Source: Prolixibacteraceae bacterium
Lineage (GTDB): Bacteria > Bacteroidota > Bacteroidia > Bacteroidales > Prolixibacteraceae
DNA length: 40,587 nt
Assembly (NCBI GenBank): GCA_028282195.1
Contig: JANQII010000323.1
Location: forward strand, 1 to 40,587
Direction of reading: 5' to 3'
Shown here in pieces: positions 16,737 through 25,022 of the stretch (within the stretch, counting starts at the first letter, position 1; every line of letters starts with the position of its first letter). The position numbers and the translations under genes are program-made. A model generated the notes under the pieces. It was not told the DNA's origin. It was given only the letters and a program-made list of their open reading frames with translations, and searched no databases.

Positions 16737-16902
16737 AGAAATTTATGAGATCCTTTTTTTAGATACTGTCATTTATGGTCATTTTTTGCCATTAGTCATT
16801 AATTGTTTGGAAAAACAATGATTGACAAATGAATGACGACTGATGACTGTTGCAAAAGATATTAAACTTTAAATTGACATTTTGACTCTAATTTATTTTG
16901 TT

Positions 16903-17415
16903 ATGGCAACCATTACATTCATTACAGGAGGTGCAAGATCGGGTAAAAGCCGGTTTGCACAACAGCTGGCAGAGCAAGATTCCGACACACCAATATACCT
17001 GGCAACTGCCCGTATTTGGGATGAAGACTTTGCAGATCGTGTAAAACGTCATCAAAACGACAGGGATGAAAAATGGGAGACCATTGAAGAAGAAAAAGAA
17101 CTCTCAAAACATGACTTTTCTGGCAAAACGGTTTTATTGGACTGCATTACGCTTTGGCTGACAAACTTTTTCCATGATCATAGATATCAGGTCGATGAAA
17201 CTCTTGAAGCTGCAAAAAAGGAATGGCAGAAGTTTATTCGTCAGGACATGAATCTGATTGTTGTAAGTAATGAGCTTGGCATGGGCGTACACCCTGAGCA
17301 TGAAACAGCCAGGAAATTTGCCGATCTGCAAGGTTGGATGAACCAGTTTATTGCAGAACAAGCCGATAAGGTTTACCTAATGGTATCGGGAATTGAAGTG
17401 AAGATAAAAGGGTGA
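16903..17415 (+). CDS. cobU: Adenosylcobinamide kinase / adenosylcobinamide-phosphate guanylyltransferase
   Basis: A bifunctional enzyme that phosphorylates adenosylcobinamide and then attaches GMP to give AdoCbi-GDP. The P-loop GGARSGKS is at residues 9-16, and the guanylylated histidine is His50 in RVKRHQNDRDEKWETIE. The C-terminal block VSNELGMGVHPEHETARKF is characteristic. A TTG at 16882 would extend it by seven residues, but the ATG at 16903 sits at the family start, giving 170 aa. It heads the late cobalamin operon. Confidence 0.96.
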   Translation: MATITFITGGARSGKSRFAQQLAEQDSDTPIYLATARIWDEDFADRVKRHQNDRDEKWETIEEEKELSKHDFSGKTVLLDCITLWLTNFFHDHRYQVDETLEAAKKEWQKFIRQDMNLIVVSNELGMGVHPEHETARKFADLQGWMNQFIAEQADKVYLMVSGIEVKIKG

Positions 17416-17490
17416 TGAGTTTCGGGTTACGGGTTATGTATTTCCGAATAACAATTGAATGACTATCAATGACAACTAATTGACAATAAA

Positions 17491-18498
17491 ATGACTTCTT
17501 TAAAAGAAAAACTTCAACACAAAATAGACTTTAAAACAAAGCCAACCGGCGCTTTGGGACAGCTGGAAGAAATCGCTCTTCAACTGGGAATGATCCAAAA
17601 TACCTTATCGCCAAAATTAGAAAAACCGTGCATGCTGGTTTTTGCAGGGGATCATGGCTTGACCGATGAAGGAATTAGTCCTTATCCGAAAGAAGTAACC
17701 TGGCAAATGGTGATGAATTTCTGTGCAGGTGGAGCGGCTATCAATGTTTTCTGCAAACAAAACGGGATTGATATTAAAGTAATAGATGCAGGTGTTGATT
17801 ATGAGTTCCCTGCTGATTTACCAGTAATAAATGCAAAGGTTTCAAATGGCTCTAAAAATATGCTGATTGAACCTGCTATGAGCATGAAAGAGTGTCGACA
17901 GGCAATGGTTAGTGGCGCTGAACTGGTCAAAAAAGAAGCTGAATCTGGTAGTAACACGATTGGTTTTGGTGAAATGGGTATTGGAAATACTTCTGCCTCA
18001 TCGTTGTTGATGCATCGCTTTTTAAATCTTTCAATTGAAGAATGTACAGGCAATGGAGCAGGAATGATTGGTGAAAAGTTGAATTATAAAACATCAGTCC
18101 TGAAAAAAGTTTCAGAAAAGTATGCCCCGAAAACACCTGAAGAAACATTAGCCACTTTTGGAGGCTTTGAAATTGCGATGATGGTAGGTGCAATCCTTGA
18201 AGCCAAAAAGCAGAATATGGTGATGCTAATTGATGGTTTTATTGCAACTGCCGCTACTTTGACAGCCATTCAAATGGACTCATCTGTACGTGACAACTGT
18301 ATTTTTTGCCATGCGTCAGAAGAAAAAGGGCACAAATTGATGTTGGAACATTTAAATGCAAAACCCGTTTTGAACATGGGAATGCGACTCGGAGAAGGTT
18401 CTGGTGCTGCAGTGGCATATCCGGTTGTAAAAGCTGCAACAACATTCTTAAATGAAATGGCTAGCTTTGAAGATGCCGGGGTGTCGAATAAGGAATAA
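17491..18498 (+). CDS. cobT: Nicotinate-nucleotide--dimethylbenzimidazole phosphoribosyltransferase
   Basis: It makes the alpha-ribazole 5'-phosphate lower-ligand precursor from nicotinate mononucleotide and a benzimidazole base. At 335 aa it has normal length, with FAGDHGLTDEGISPYP near the start, GFGEMGIGNTSASSLL in the middle and the catalytic glutamate Glu302 in MRLGEGSGAA. Base specificity cannot be read from the sequence. It follows cobU by 75 nt and precedes cobS, separated by a long perfect palindrome. A severed copy of a second cobT start is found at 19859-20041. Confidence 0.97.
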   Translation: MTSLKEKLQHKIDFKTKPTGALGQLEEIALQLGMIQNTLSPKLEKPCMLVFAGDHGLTDEGISPYPKEVTWQMVMNFCAGGAAINVFCKQNGIDIKVIDAGVDYEFPADLPVINAKVSNGSKNMLIEPAMSMKECRQAMVSGAELVKKEAESGSNTIGFGEMGIGNTSASSLLMHRFLNLSIEECTGNGAGMIGEKLNYKTSVLKKVSEKYAPKTPEETLATFGGFEIAMMVGAILEAKKQNMVMLIDGFIATAATLTAIQMDSSVRDNCIFCHASEEKGHKLMLEHLNAKPVLNMGMRLGEGSGAAVAYPVVKAATTFLNEMASFEDAGVSNKE

Positions 18499-18503
18499 AT
18501 AAG

Positions 18504-18542
18504 ATTACTGATACCCTCACTTGAAGTGAGGGTATCAGTAAT
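18504..18542. repeat. Perfect 19-bp-arm palindrome between cobT and cobS
   Basis: Arms of 19 bp (18504-18522 and 18524-18542) flank a single central G; centre ACTTgAAGT. It ends 16 nt before the cobS ATG. With no T-tract it is unlikely to be a full terminator and may adjust expression inside the operon or be a REP-type repeat related to 6722-6754. Confidence 0.8.
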
Positions 18543-18558
18543 AGTAACCAAGCCAAAT

Positions 18559-19311
18559 ATGAAACAACAAATCAATCTCATATTAACAGCGGTGATGTTT
18601 TACACCCGCGTTCCTGTTCCGCGTTCTCTGGAGTTTTCTAATGAACGACTGAACAGGGCAACACGATACCTTACATTAATTGGATTACTGGTTGGTGGAA
18701 TTGGAGCTGCTGTTTTTTATGGGTTGAACTTCTTATTACCATCCGGGCTGGCCATCTTTTTAAGTATGCTGACTACGATTTTTGTAACAGGTGCTTTTCA
18801 CGAAGACGGTTTTGCCGATTTCTGTGATGGCTTTGGAGGAGGATATTCCAGAGAGAGAATTCTCACCATTATGAAAGACAGCCGGATAGGAACCTATGGC
18901 TCTATTGGTTTAATTGGAATTTTGGGGACAAAATTTCTGGCATTACAAGCTATTCCTGTTTTGTTGGTTCCGTTAACTTTGCTTGCAGGTCATACTTTCA
19001 GCCGGTTAATGCCCGTGTTCATAATTTTCACAAGCTGGCATTCCAGGGAAGATGAACTAAGCAAAACCAAGCCAATTGGCAAACGTGGTAAAACCTCCGA
19101 TTTGATAATTGCAATCTTATTAGGACTGCTACCCGTAGCCTTTTTCCCATGGCAATTAATGGCCGTCGTTTTACCTGTTGCCTTATTGATTACTTTTCTT
19201 TTTAAGAAATACATTGAAAGAAAAATTGGTGGATACACTGGTGATTGCCTTGGTGCATTACAACAAATTATTGAAGTTGTTTTTTATATCTGCTTACTGG
19301 CTGTATCATGA
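18559..19311 (+). CDS. cobS: Adenosylcobinamide-GDP ribazoletransferase (cobalamin synthase)
   Basis: An integral membrane enzyme that joins AdoCbi-GDP and alpha-ribazole (or its phosphate) to form cobalamin. It is 250 aa with about six hydrophobic segments. The Mg-binding motif HEDGFADFCDGFGGG is near residues 80-95, and MKDSRIGTYGSIGL follows, both characteristic. An upstream GTG in frame (18526) falls inside the 18504-18542 palindrome, so the ATG at 18559 is preferred. It overlaps cobC as ATGA. Confidence 0.96.
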   Translation: MKQQINLILTAVMFYTRVPVPRSLEFSNERLNRATRYLTLIGLLVGGIGAAVFYGLNFLLPSGLAIFLSMLTTIFVTGAFHEDGFADFCDGFGGGYSRERILTIMKDSRIGTYGSIGLIGILGTKFLALQAIPVLLVPLTLLAGHTFSRLMPVFIIFTSWHSREDELSKTKPIGKRGKTSDLIIAILLGLLPVAFFPWQLMAVVLPVALLITFLFKKYIERKIGGYTGDCLGALQQIIEVVFYICLLAVS

Positions 19312-19844
19312 AACTATATTGCCTCAGACATACACGATTAGATATAGCACCGGACATTTGCTACGGACAAAGCAATATTGGTTTGGCAGACAGTTATCCG
19401 GAAGAAAAAGAAGATATTCTGAAGAGGCTAAACGGAATTGAATTCGATAAAATTTACTCAAGTCCTTTAAAACGCTGCAAGACCCTGGCTAAAGATTTAT
19501 TCCCGGATGCAAAACTGATTTTTGATGATCGTTTGAAAGAATTAAATTTTGGCAATTGGGAAATGAAAAGTTGGGATGATATCAGCAAGACCGAAGAAGC
19601 CAGGATTTGGTTTGAAGATTTTGTCAATATAAAGTGCCCGAAAGGTGAATCATTTAATGATCAGATTAAAAGGACAAAAGACTTTCTCTCAAATCTGAAA
19701 AAAGAAAATAATAGCTCCGTTCTATTAGTTGCTCATGGCGGAGTTATTAGAGCCGTCAATTGTTTATTGAATGATATTGAGCCGCTTGATGCCTTTAAAA
19801 CGAAAGTGGATTATGGAGAATTGGTATCGTTTGATTTAAAATAA
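19308..19844 (+). CDS. cobC: Alpha-ribazole phosphatase (histidine phosphatase family)
   Basis: It removes the phosphate from alpha-ribazole phosphate or adenosylcobalamin phosphate. At 178 aa it shows the histidine phosphatase start LRHTRLD (catalytic His8; RHT rather than the usual RHG), IYSSPLKRCKTLA, LKELNFGNWE and the second histidine in VAHGGVIRAV. It is translationally coupled to cobS by a 4-nt overlap. The function follows from family and operon position. Confidence 0.92.
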   Translation: MKLYCLRHTRLDIAPDICYGQSNIGLADSYPEEKEDILKRLNGIEFDKIYSSPLKRCKTLAKDLFPDAKLIFDDRLKELNFGNWEMKSWDDISKTEEARIWFEDFVNIKCPKGESFNDQIKRTKDFLSNLKKENNSSVLLVAHGGVIRAVNCLLNDIEPLDAFKTKVDYGELVSFDLK

Positions 19845-19858
19845 AAGAAATAATAACT

Positions 19859-20041
19859 GTGGATTCAAAACAAAAATATACTATCCCGGGTATCAGCAAA
19901 GAACTTCAAACTGAAATTCAATTCAAACTGGATAACAAAGCAAAACCGTTAGGACCACTGGGGCAGTTTGAAACAATTGCCATGGAGATTGGAGTGATAC
20001 AAAATCCTTTACTGCCAGTTTTGAAAAAACCAGCCCTATAA
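19859..20041 (+). pseudogene. Truncated second cobT (N-terminal remnant)
   Basis: A 60-codon frame starting at GTG. Its residues 24-60 align without gaps to residues 13-49 of the intact CobT (20 of 37 identical, sharing KPxGxLGQ and IQNxLxPxL), then it stops just before the FAGDHG motif. DNA after the stop shows no continuation of cobT. The sequence is well diverged from the intact gene, so this is an old duplicate or a second acquired copy reduced to its start, not a recent duplication. It sits between cobC (14 nt) and cobQ (16 nt). Whether the short peptide is made is unknown. Confidence 0.8.
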
Positions 20042-20045
20042 AAAT

Positions 20046-20050
20046 GGAGG
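20046..20050 (+). promoter_or_regulatory. cobQ ribosome binding site
   Basis: GGAGG, 7 nt before the cobQ ATG, is the strongest Shine-Dalgarno sequence I saw in the window. It lies inside a five-codon mini-ORF (ATG at 20044) whose TGA overlaps the cobQ ATG, so translation here could be coupled independently of the cobT remnant. Confidence 0.5.
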
Positions 20051-20057
20051 TAGCAGA

Positions 20058-21533
20058 ATGAAGAAATTAAAACCAATTATGTTTGTCGGAACGGGTTCTG
20101 ATGTTGGAAAATCGGTGATCAATGCTGCTTTTTGCCGCATCTTTTTGCAAGATGGTTATTCGCCGGCTCCCTTTAAAGCGCAAAACATGTCCTTAAATTC
20201 TTATGCCAGCGAAGAAGGTTTGGAGTTGGGTCGTGCGCAGGCAGTACAGGCCGAAGCTTGCGGCATTCCATGTTTGAGTGCAATGAACCCGATCCTTCTA
20301 AAACCTACCAGCCAGAAAAGCGCACAGATTGTATTAAATGGAAAACCAATGGGCGACCAGTCAGCAAGGGAATATTTCATGAAAACCGACAGGGAATTTC
20401 TTTTTGCTGAAGCCATGAAGGCATGGAAATCGTTGGATGAAAAGTACAACCCCATTGTAATGGAAGGTGCTGGAAGCATTTCAGAAATGAACCTTTGGGA
20501 TAAAGACATTACAAACATGCGGGTTTCGCTTGAGACTGATGCTCCAACAATTTTGATAGCCGACATTGACAGAGGTGGGGTATTTGGCAGTGTTTACGGC
20601 ACAATTAAATTGCTACCCGAAGCTGAACGCAAACTGATTAAAGGTATTCTTATTAATAAATTTCGTGGGGATATCACTCTTTTTGAGGAAGGCAGAAAAA
20701 CGCTGGAAGAATTAACAGGGATACCAGTAATTGGTGTGGTTCCTTATTTTACTGATATCCATGTAGAGCAGGAAGACAGTGTGGTGATTGACTACAAACG
20801 AGGCAGTACAGATAAATCGAAAATCAATGTTGCCGTAGTATTGTTAAGGCATATGTCCAACTTTACTGATTTCAATATGCTGGAGCAAATGCAAGATGTC
20901 AACCTTTATTATTCCGCTAACCCAAATGAAATAGCAAAAGCTGATATCGTATTAATTCCCGGCTCAAAAAACACTATTTCAGATTTAATGCATTTACGCA
21001 GGCATGGTTTAGCAAAAGCAATTTTACAAGCTGCTGAAAACGAAAAAGGTGTTTACGGAATCTGCGGGGGCTATCAAATACTAGGTAAGGAAATTCGAGA
21101 TCCGGATCATGTTGAAGGAGATGTTGAAGTCATGCCCGGGCTTGGGCTATTGCCGGTAGTAACAACATTGAGCAAAGAAAAACGAACCGTTCAAACTGAG
21201 TTTCAGTTCAAAGGAAGAAACGAAGCTTGCTCAGGTTACGAAATCCATATGGGAGAGACCAGCGTGGAAGGGGGAGAATCACTTTGTCAACTGGAAGATG
21301 GTTCAGATGATGGCTGTTTCATCTCAGACAAACTTTGGGGAACTTATTTGCACGGAGTTCTGGATAATAAAGCTGTAGTTGAAGAAATTCTAAAAGCAAA
21401 TAACCTGACCGCTGATGTTTCTGATTTTGACTACCATACTTTTAAAGAAGAACAATATAACAAGCTGGCAGATCATGTGCGTAAGTATGTTGATATGGAT
21501 TATCTGTATTCCGTTTTAAAAATTGAAGCATGA
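20058..21533 (+). CDS. cobQ: Cobyric acid synthase
   Basis: It amidates four side chains of adenosylcobyrinic a,c-diamide using glutamine and ATP. At 491 aa it has normal length. The N-terminal DTBS-like ATPase carries GTGSDVGKS (residues 11-19), and the C-terminal type-1 glutamine amidotransferase domain has the Cys336 nucleophile in YGICGGYQ and a histidine in GTYLHGVLDN. The SGYEIHMG region is also typical. It ends with an ATGA overlap onto cobD. Confidence 0.97.
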   Translation: MKKLKPIMFVGTGSDVGKSVINAAFCRIFLQDGYSPAPFKAQNMSLNSYASEEGLELGRAQAVQAEACGIPCLSAMNPILLKPTSQKSAQIVLNGKPMGDQSAREYFMKTDREFLFAEAMKAWKSLDEKYNPIVMEGAGSISEMNLWDKDITNMRVSLETDAPTILIADIDRGGVFGSVYGTIKLLPEAERKLIKGILINKFRGDITLFEEGRKTLEELTGIPVIGVVPYFTDIHVEQEDSVVIDYKRGSTDKSKINVAVVLLRHMSNFTDFNMLEQMQDVNLYYSANPNEIAKADIVLIPGSKNTISDLMHLRRHGLAKAILQAAENEKGVYGICGGYQILGKEIRDPDHVEGDVEVMPGLGLLPVVTTLSKEKRTVQTEFQFKGRNEACSGYEIHMGETSVEGGESLCQLEDGSDDGCFISDKLWGTYLHGVLDNKAVVEEILKANNLTADVSDFDYHTFKEEQYNKLADHVRKYVDMDYLYSVLKIEA

Positions 21534-22579
21534 TTCACGGCCATGGAGACGATCAATACAATTTTTCTTTTAAGTTGAAAGCCGATTTCAGTTCAAATGT
21601 ACGCTTTGATGGCTGCCCGAATCAACTACTGGAACACTTAAAAGATAGGCTTCATCTTATTTCAAATTACCCCGAACCTGATGGACTTTCATTAAAAAAA
21701 CAGATTGCACAAAAACATCGTTTAGTACCCAATCAGGTTTTGCTTTGCAACGGATCATCAGATGGCTTTTACCAAATTGCCCAAAGTTTTTCGGGTAAAC
21801 GATCAGCCATATTGTATCCGTCTTTTTCAGAATACGAGGATGCCTGCAAAATGCACAATCACGATCTTTCTTTCTTCACAAAAGAAGAATTTTTGAAGAA
21901 ATCTTTTCATAATGTTGATTTGGTTTGGCTCGGAAATCCCAATAATCCAGATGGACATATTTTTGAAATTGACCTGATTCGAAGGCAATTAGATTCAAAT
22001 CCGAATTCCACTTTTATTATTGATGAAGCCTATATTGATTTATGTATGAATACATCTTCTGCAATTCAACTTTTAAACGAATTCGATAATTTGGTTGTAT
22101 GCAGATCATTAACCAAAACCTATGGTATTCCCGGATTGCGTTTAGGATATTTAGTAAGCAGTCTTGTAACCTCTGAAAAGTTAAATCAGCATTCAAAGCC
22201 ATGGTCTGTCAATTCATTGGCAATTGAAGCCGGAAAATTCATCCTGCAAAATGAAGATCAGCTCAAACCTGATTTGAATGAGATTTGCAGGCTTGGTAAA
22301 AAATTGCAGGATGAAATCAATATGCTTGAAGATGTGACTGTTGTTGACTCTGAAACAGGTTTTTTTCTAGTGAGAATAGAGGATCGAAAAGCTTCAGATT
22401 TAAAGAAATATCTTTTAGAAAAACATCAAATTTTAATTCGGGATGCTTCAAACTTCAGAGGCTTGAATGAAAAGTATTTTAGGATTGGAATTCAGAAAAA
22501 AGAAAAAAATGATTTGCTGTTTAATGCCCTGAGACAATTTGTCGATGAAGTAAAACCAGTTGAAGCACAGACCTCATGA
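21530..22579 (+). CDS. cobD: L-threonine-O-3-phosphate decarboxylase (PLP enzyme)
   Basis: It makes (R)-1-amino-2-propanol phosphate for the nucleotide loop. A 349-aa fold-type I PLP enzyme related to histidinol-phosphate aminotransferase: start MIHGHGDDQYNFSFKLKADFSSN, LGNPNNPDG (134-142), FIIDEAYID (162-170), PLP lysine Lys196 in SLTKTYGIPGLRLG. The gap-free overlap with cobQ upstream and cbiB downstream (ATGA each) supports the CobD rather than the HisC assignment. Confidence 0.94.
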   Translation: MIHGHGDDQYNFSFKLKADFSSNVRFDGCPNQLLEHLKDRLHLISNYPEPDGLSLKKQIAQKHRLVPNQVLLCNGSSDGFYQIAQSFSGKRSAILYPSFSEYEDACKMHNHDLSFFTKEEFLKKSFHNVDLVWLGNPNNPDGHIFEIDLIRRQLDSNPNSTFIIDEAYIDLCMNTSSAIQLLNEFDNLVVCRSLTKTYGIPGLRLGYLVSSLVTSEKLNQHSKPWSVNSLAIEAGKFILQNEDQLKPDLNEICRLGKKLQDEINMLEDVTVVDSETGFFLVRIEDRKASDLKKYLLEKHQILIRDASNFRGLNEKYFRIGIQKKEKNDLLFNALRQFVDEVKPVEAQTS

Positions 22580-23505
22580 ATGCCGAGAACATCATAATCT
22601 CATTGCTAATCGGCTTTACATTGGATTGTCTTGTTGGTGATCCAAAATGGTTGCCACATCCTATTCGGCTGTTTGGCTGGAGCATCTCAAAGCTTGAAAA
22701 GAAGTTTAATAACGGGAAATTCAGAAAACTTAAAGGTGTATTAAGTACTATATTTCTGCTTGGAAGTACATGGCTCATTTTATTCCTTCTATTTGAACAA
22801 TTGGAGAGGTTTCCCATATCATATTTGATTATCGCATCCATAGGTGTTTTCTTTTGTTTGGCAAACCGAAGTTTGATCTACGAATCATGGTTGGTTATAA
22901 AAGCTTTAAAGAATGAAGGAGTTGAAGCTGGACGAAAACAGCTGAGCTACATTGTAGGACGGGATACTTCGAATTTAAATGAACAGCAAATTCGCACAGC
23001 AGTTTTGGAAACCATGGCTGAGAACCTTAGCGATGGAGTAATTGCTCCTCTTTTCTACTATTCAATTGGCGGTGTCCCTTTAATGTTTGCCTTTAAAATG
23101 GTCAGCACCCTGGATTCAATGATTGGCTATAAAAATGAACGTTATAAAGATTTTGGCTGGTTTGCGGCAAGGCTGGATGACTTATTAAATTTAATTCCTG
23201 CACGTTTAACAGCTTTGTTAATGGTGCTGGTTTCTTTTAGTTGGAACGGATTGGTGCACATATTCAAGTTTGGGAGAATGCATAGTAGCCCCAATGCCGG
23301 ATATCCGGAAGCTGCTTTAGCCGGTATTTTGAAGTGTCAGTTTGGTGGCCCAAATGTTTATCATGGTAAACTTGTTGAGAAACCATTTATTGGAACCCAG
23401 TCAAAAGAAATCTCTGAGCTTGATTTTTATACAACAGCTTTTGTCAATGTCGCTTCTTCAATTTTGATGATTGGAACGATTACCTTAGTGGCTTATCTTC
23501 TGTAA
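22576..23505 (+). CDS. cbiB: Adenosylcobinamide-phosphate synthase
   Basis: A membrane enzyme attaching aminopropanol (phosphate) to adenosylcobyric acid. 309 aa with several hydrophobic segments. The typical start LIGFTLDCLVGDPKWLPHPI, the NLSDGVIAPLFYY motif, and a C-terminal SPNAGYPEAALAG block fit CbiB. It is called CobD in the aerobic-pathway nomenclature. It is the last gene of the cob operon and overlaps cobD by 4 nt. Confidence 0.96.
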   Translation: MNAENIIISLLIGFTLDCLVGDPKWLPHPIRLFGWSISKLEKKFNNGKFRKLKGVLSTIFLLGSTWLILFLLFEQLERFPISYLIIASIGVFFCLANRSLIYESWLVIKALKNEGVEAGRKQLSYIVGRDTSNLNEQQIRTAVLETMAENLSDGVIAPLFYYSIGGVPLMFAFKMVSTLDSMIGYKNERYKDFGWFAARLDDLLNLIPARLTALLMVLVSFSWNGLVHIFKFGRMHSSPNAGYPEAALAGILKCQFGGPNVYHGKLVEKPFIGTQSKEISELDFYTTAFVNVASSILMIGTITLVAYLL

Positions 23506-23539
23506 TATGGAAACATTGAAGCCTGTGTTACAAATATTT

Positions 23540-23607
23540 TGCTCCGAAGGAGCATAAATTTTGTAGAAATATATATTCATTTAGGACAAAAAAGCTCCGT
23601 TAGGAGT
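23540..23607. repeat. REP-like element GCTCC...GGAGC, copy 1
   Basis: TGCTCCGAAGGAGCA (23540-23554) and GCTCCGTTAGGAGT (23594-23607) are two small palindromes 39 nt apart. The same pair, with the first palindrome identical and spacing one base shorter, recurs at 28204-28270 in the same orientation. Both copies lie in intergenic DNA after gene ends. Confidence 0.8.
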
Positions 23608-23644
23608 GAAATTAGATTCCGGGAGGAAACCCAGAGATTATATT

Positions 23645-23910
23645 TAACGTGAGTTTTGGGTTGATCTTAACATTTTGCAAAATAATCATTGCCCAAAGTC
23701 ACCCCTTAGCGGACTTTCCGATAAAAACTTTGCGCATTTTGCGGTTAAATAATTTGATGAAAACCAATGAAATAAATATGAATTTATCAATGCCAAATAA
23801 ATAAACCGCAAAGGAACATAAGGATCCGCAAAAGGCGCAAACAGGGATCAATACAAATTAAATATCATAAGCCATTGAAAAAAAGCTTATTGAATCCAAA
23901 ACTCACGTTA
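23645..23910. mobile_element. 266-bp MITE-like element with terminal inverted repeats
   Basis: The left end TAACGTGAGTTTTGGGTT (23645-23662) and the right end (23893-23910, complement TAACGTGAGTTTTGGATT) are inverted repeats, 17 of 18 matching. The interior has no ORF but contains nested inverted motifs around TTGCGGTT/AACCGCAA. The right-hand end recurs at 40424-40500 with about 24 identical bases followed by interrupted similarity, showing a dispersed family. ATTT on both flanks is a weak possible target duplication. No transposase is visible. Confidence 0.7.
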
Positions 23911-24067
23911 TTTATACCTTGTTTAGAAGAAAACGCTAATTTTAAAACCTCAAAAACATGACCATTTGTGAATATAATCACAAAAAAGCATAACTATTTG
24001 TGAATAGCTATGGCGCAAATGGAGAAATAATTGACAGAACAAATTTTAGGGACTTTGTGATACGGAA
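23911..24067. other. Intergenic leader of the lipid kinase gene
   Basis: No gene is seen between the MITE-like element and the lipid kinase. It contains the palindrome listed at 23965-23984, plus a second copy of ATTTGTGAATA at about 23995-24005, and no ORF of interest. Confidence 0.5.
23965..23984. promoter_or_regulatory. CRP/FNR-type palindromic operator candidate
   Basis: TTTGTGA-N6-TCACAAA has the exact TGTGA-N6-TCACA layout of CRP family sites. It lies 83 nt upstream of the lipid kinase start, a sensible distance for a regulator. A CRP-family regulator acting here is inference. Confidence 0.35.
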
Positions 24068-25018
24068 ATGAACAATTCCAATCCGAACATCAAAAAGTGG
24101 ACAGTAATTTTGAATCCTCATGCAGGCGGTGGTAAAGGGCAAAAAGACTGGCAAAAAATTAAAAAAATTCTTGCAGAAAAAGGATTTGATTTTGATTTAC
24201 TTGTTTCTGAATATCCTAAACACACCATAGCTTTAACTGAAACTGCAATTCTTAACGGAACCCGTAAATTAATCGTTGCCGGAGGAGATGGAACTTTAAA
24301 TGAAGTGGTAAATGGTGTTTTTCTGCAACAAGTTTGCCCTCCTGAAAAAATAACAATTGGGATGATTCCTGTCGGCACCGGAAATGATTGGATTAAAACT
24401 TTTGGCATCCCAAATAAATACCCTGAAGCCATTAAAAAGATTCAGGAAGAAAAAACGATTTTTCAAGATGTTGGAAAAGTAAATTACTCTGTAGATCGTA
24501 ATAATAAGCTTTGCTTTTTCTCGAACATGGCTGGCTTTGGGTTTGATGCATTAGTTGCAGATAAGGCCAATCGACTGAAAGAGAAGAACAGAAGCGGACT
24601 TTGGGTGTACCTTTCAAGCTTTGTTTCTGCATATATACACTATCAAACCCGCCGTGTTAAGGTTTCTGTTGATGGGAATAATCTGGAAGAGCTAATTTTC
24701 TCTGTCAGCGTTGGAATTGGCAAATATAACGGAGGAGGAATGATGCAGGCTCCTGCTGCTGTACCCAATGATGGGACTTTCGAAATAACAATCATCAAAA
24801 AGATAGGTGTTTGGGGTATACTAAAAAACATTACTGGTTTGTACAACGGAAGTTTTGTTAAAGACTCTCGTGTCGTTTGTTTAAAAGGAAAAGAAGTTGA
24901 GGTCTCATGCTCAAATCCACTAGCCGGAGAAGCTGATGGAGAATCTCTGGGAAGGAGTCAGTTTAGAATTGAGATTATGCCTAAAAAGCTCAGGGTGATA
25001 GTTGGGAAACTAAGCTAG
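24068..25018 (+). CDS. Diacylglycerol/sphingosine-type lipid kinase (DagK/YegS family)
   Basis: A 316-aa soluble lipid kinase. Motifs: NPHAGGGKG (16-24), the nucleotide-binding GGDGTLNEV (72-80), and IPVGTGNDW (about 101-109), followed by the DVGKVNY and AGFGFDALV regions of the beta-sandwich domain. It would phosphorylate diacylglycerol or a ceramide/sphingoid-like lipid; Bacteroidota contain sphingolipids, so the substrate is open. It is monocistronic and convergent with the Panacea pair, with a possible CRP-type site upstream. Confidence 0.92.
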   Translation: MNNSNPNIKKWTVILNPHAGGGKGQKDWQKIKKILAEKGFDFDLLVSEYPKHTIALTETAILNGTRKLIVAGGDGTLNEVVNGVFLQQVCPPEKITIGMIPVGTGNDWIKTFGIPNKYPEAIKKIQEEKTIFQDVGKVNYSVDRNNKLCFFSNMAGFGFDALVADKANRLKEKNRSGLWVYLSSFVSAYIHYQTRRVKVSVDGNNLEELIFSVSVGIGKYNGGGMMQAPAAVPNDGTFEITIIKKIGVWGILKNITGLYNGSFVKDSRVVCLKGKEVEVSCSNPLAGEADGESLGRSQFRIEIMPKKLRVIVGKLS

Positions 25019-25022
25019 TTGG

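Noticed and set aside
16656-16902. A second cobalamin riboswitch before cobU
   Set aside because: No B12 box (AGCCAGAAGACCTGCC-like) or GGGAATCCGGTG core is present in this gap.
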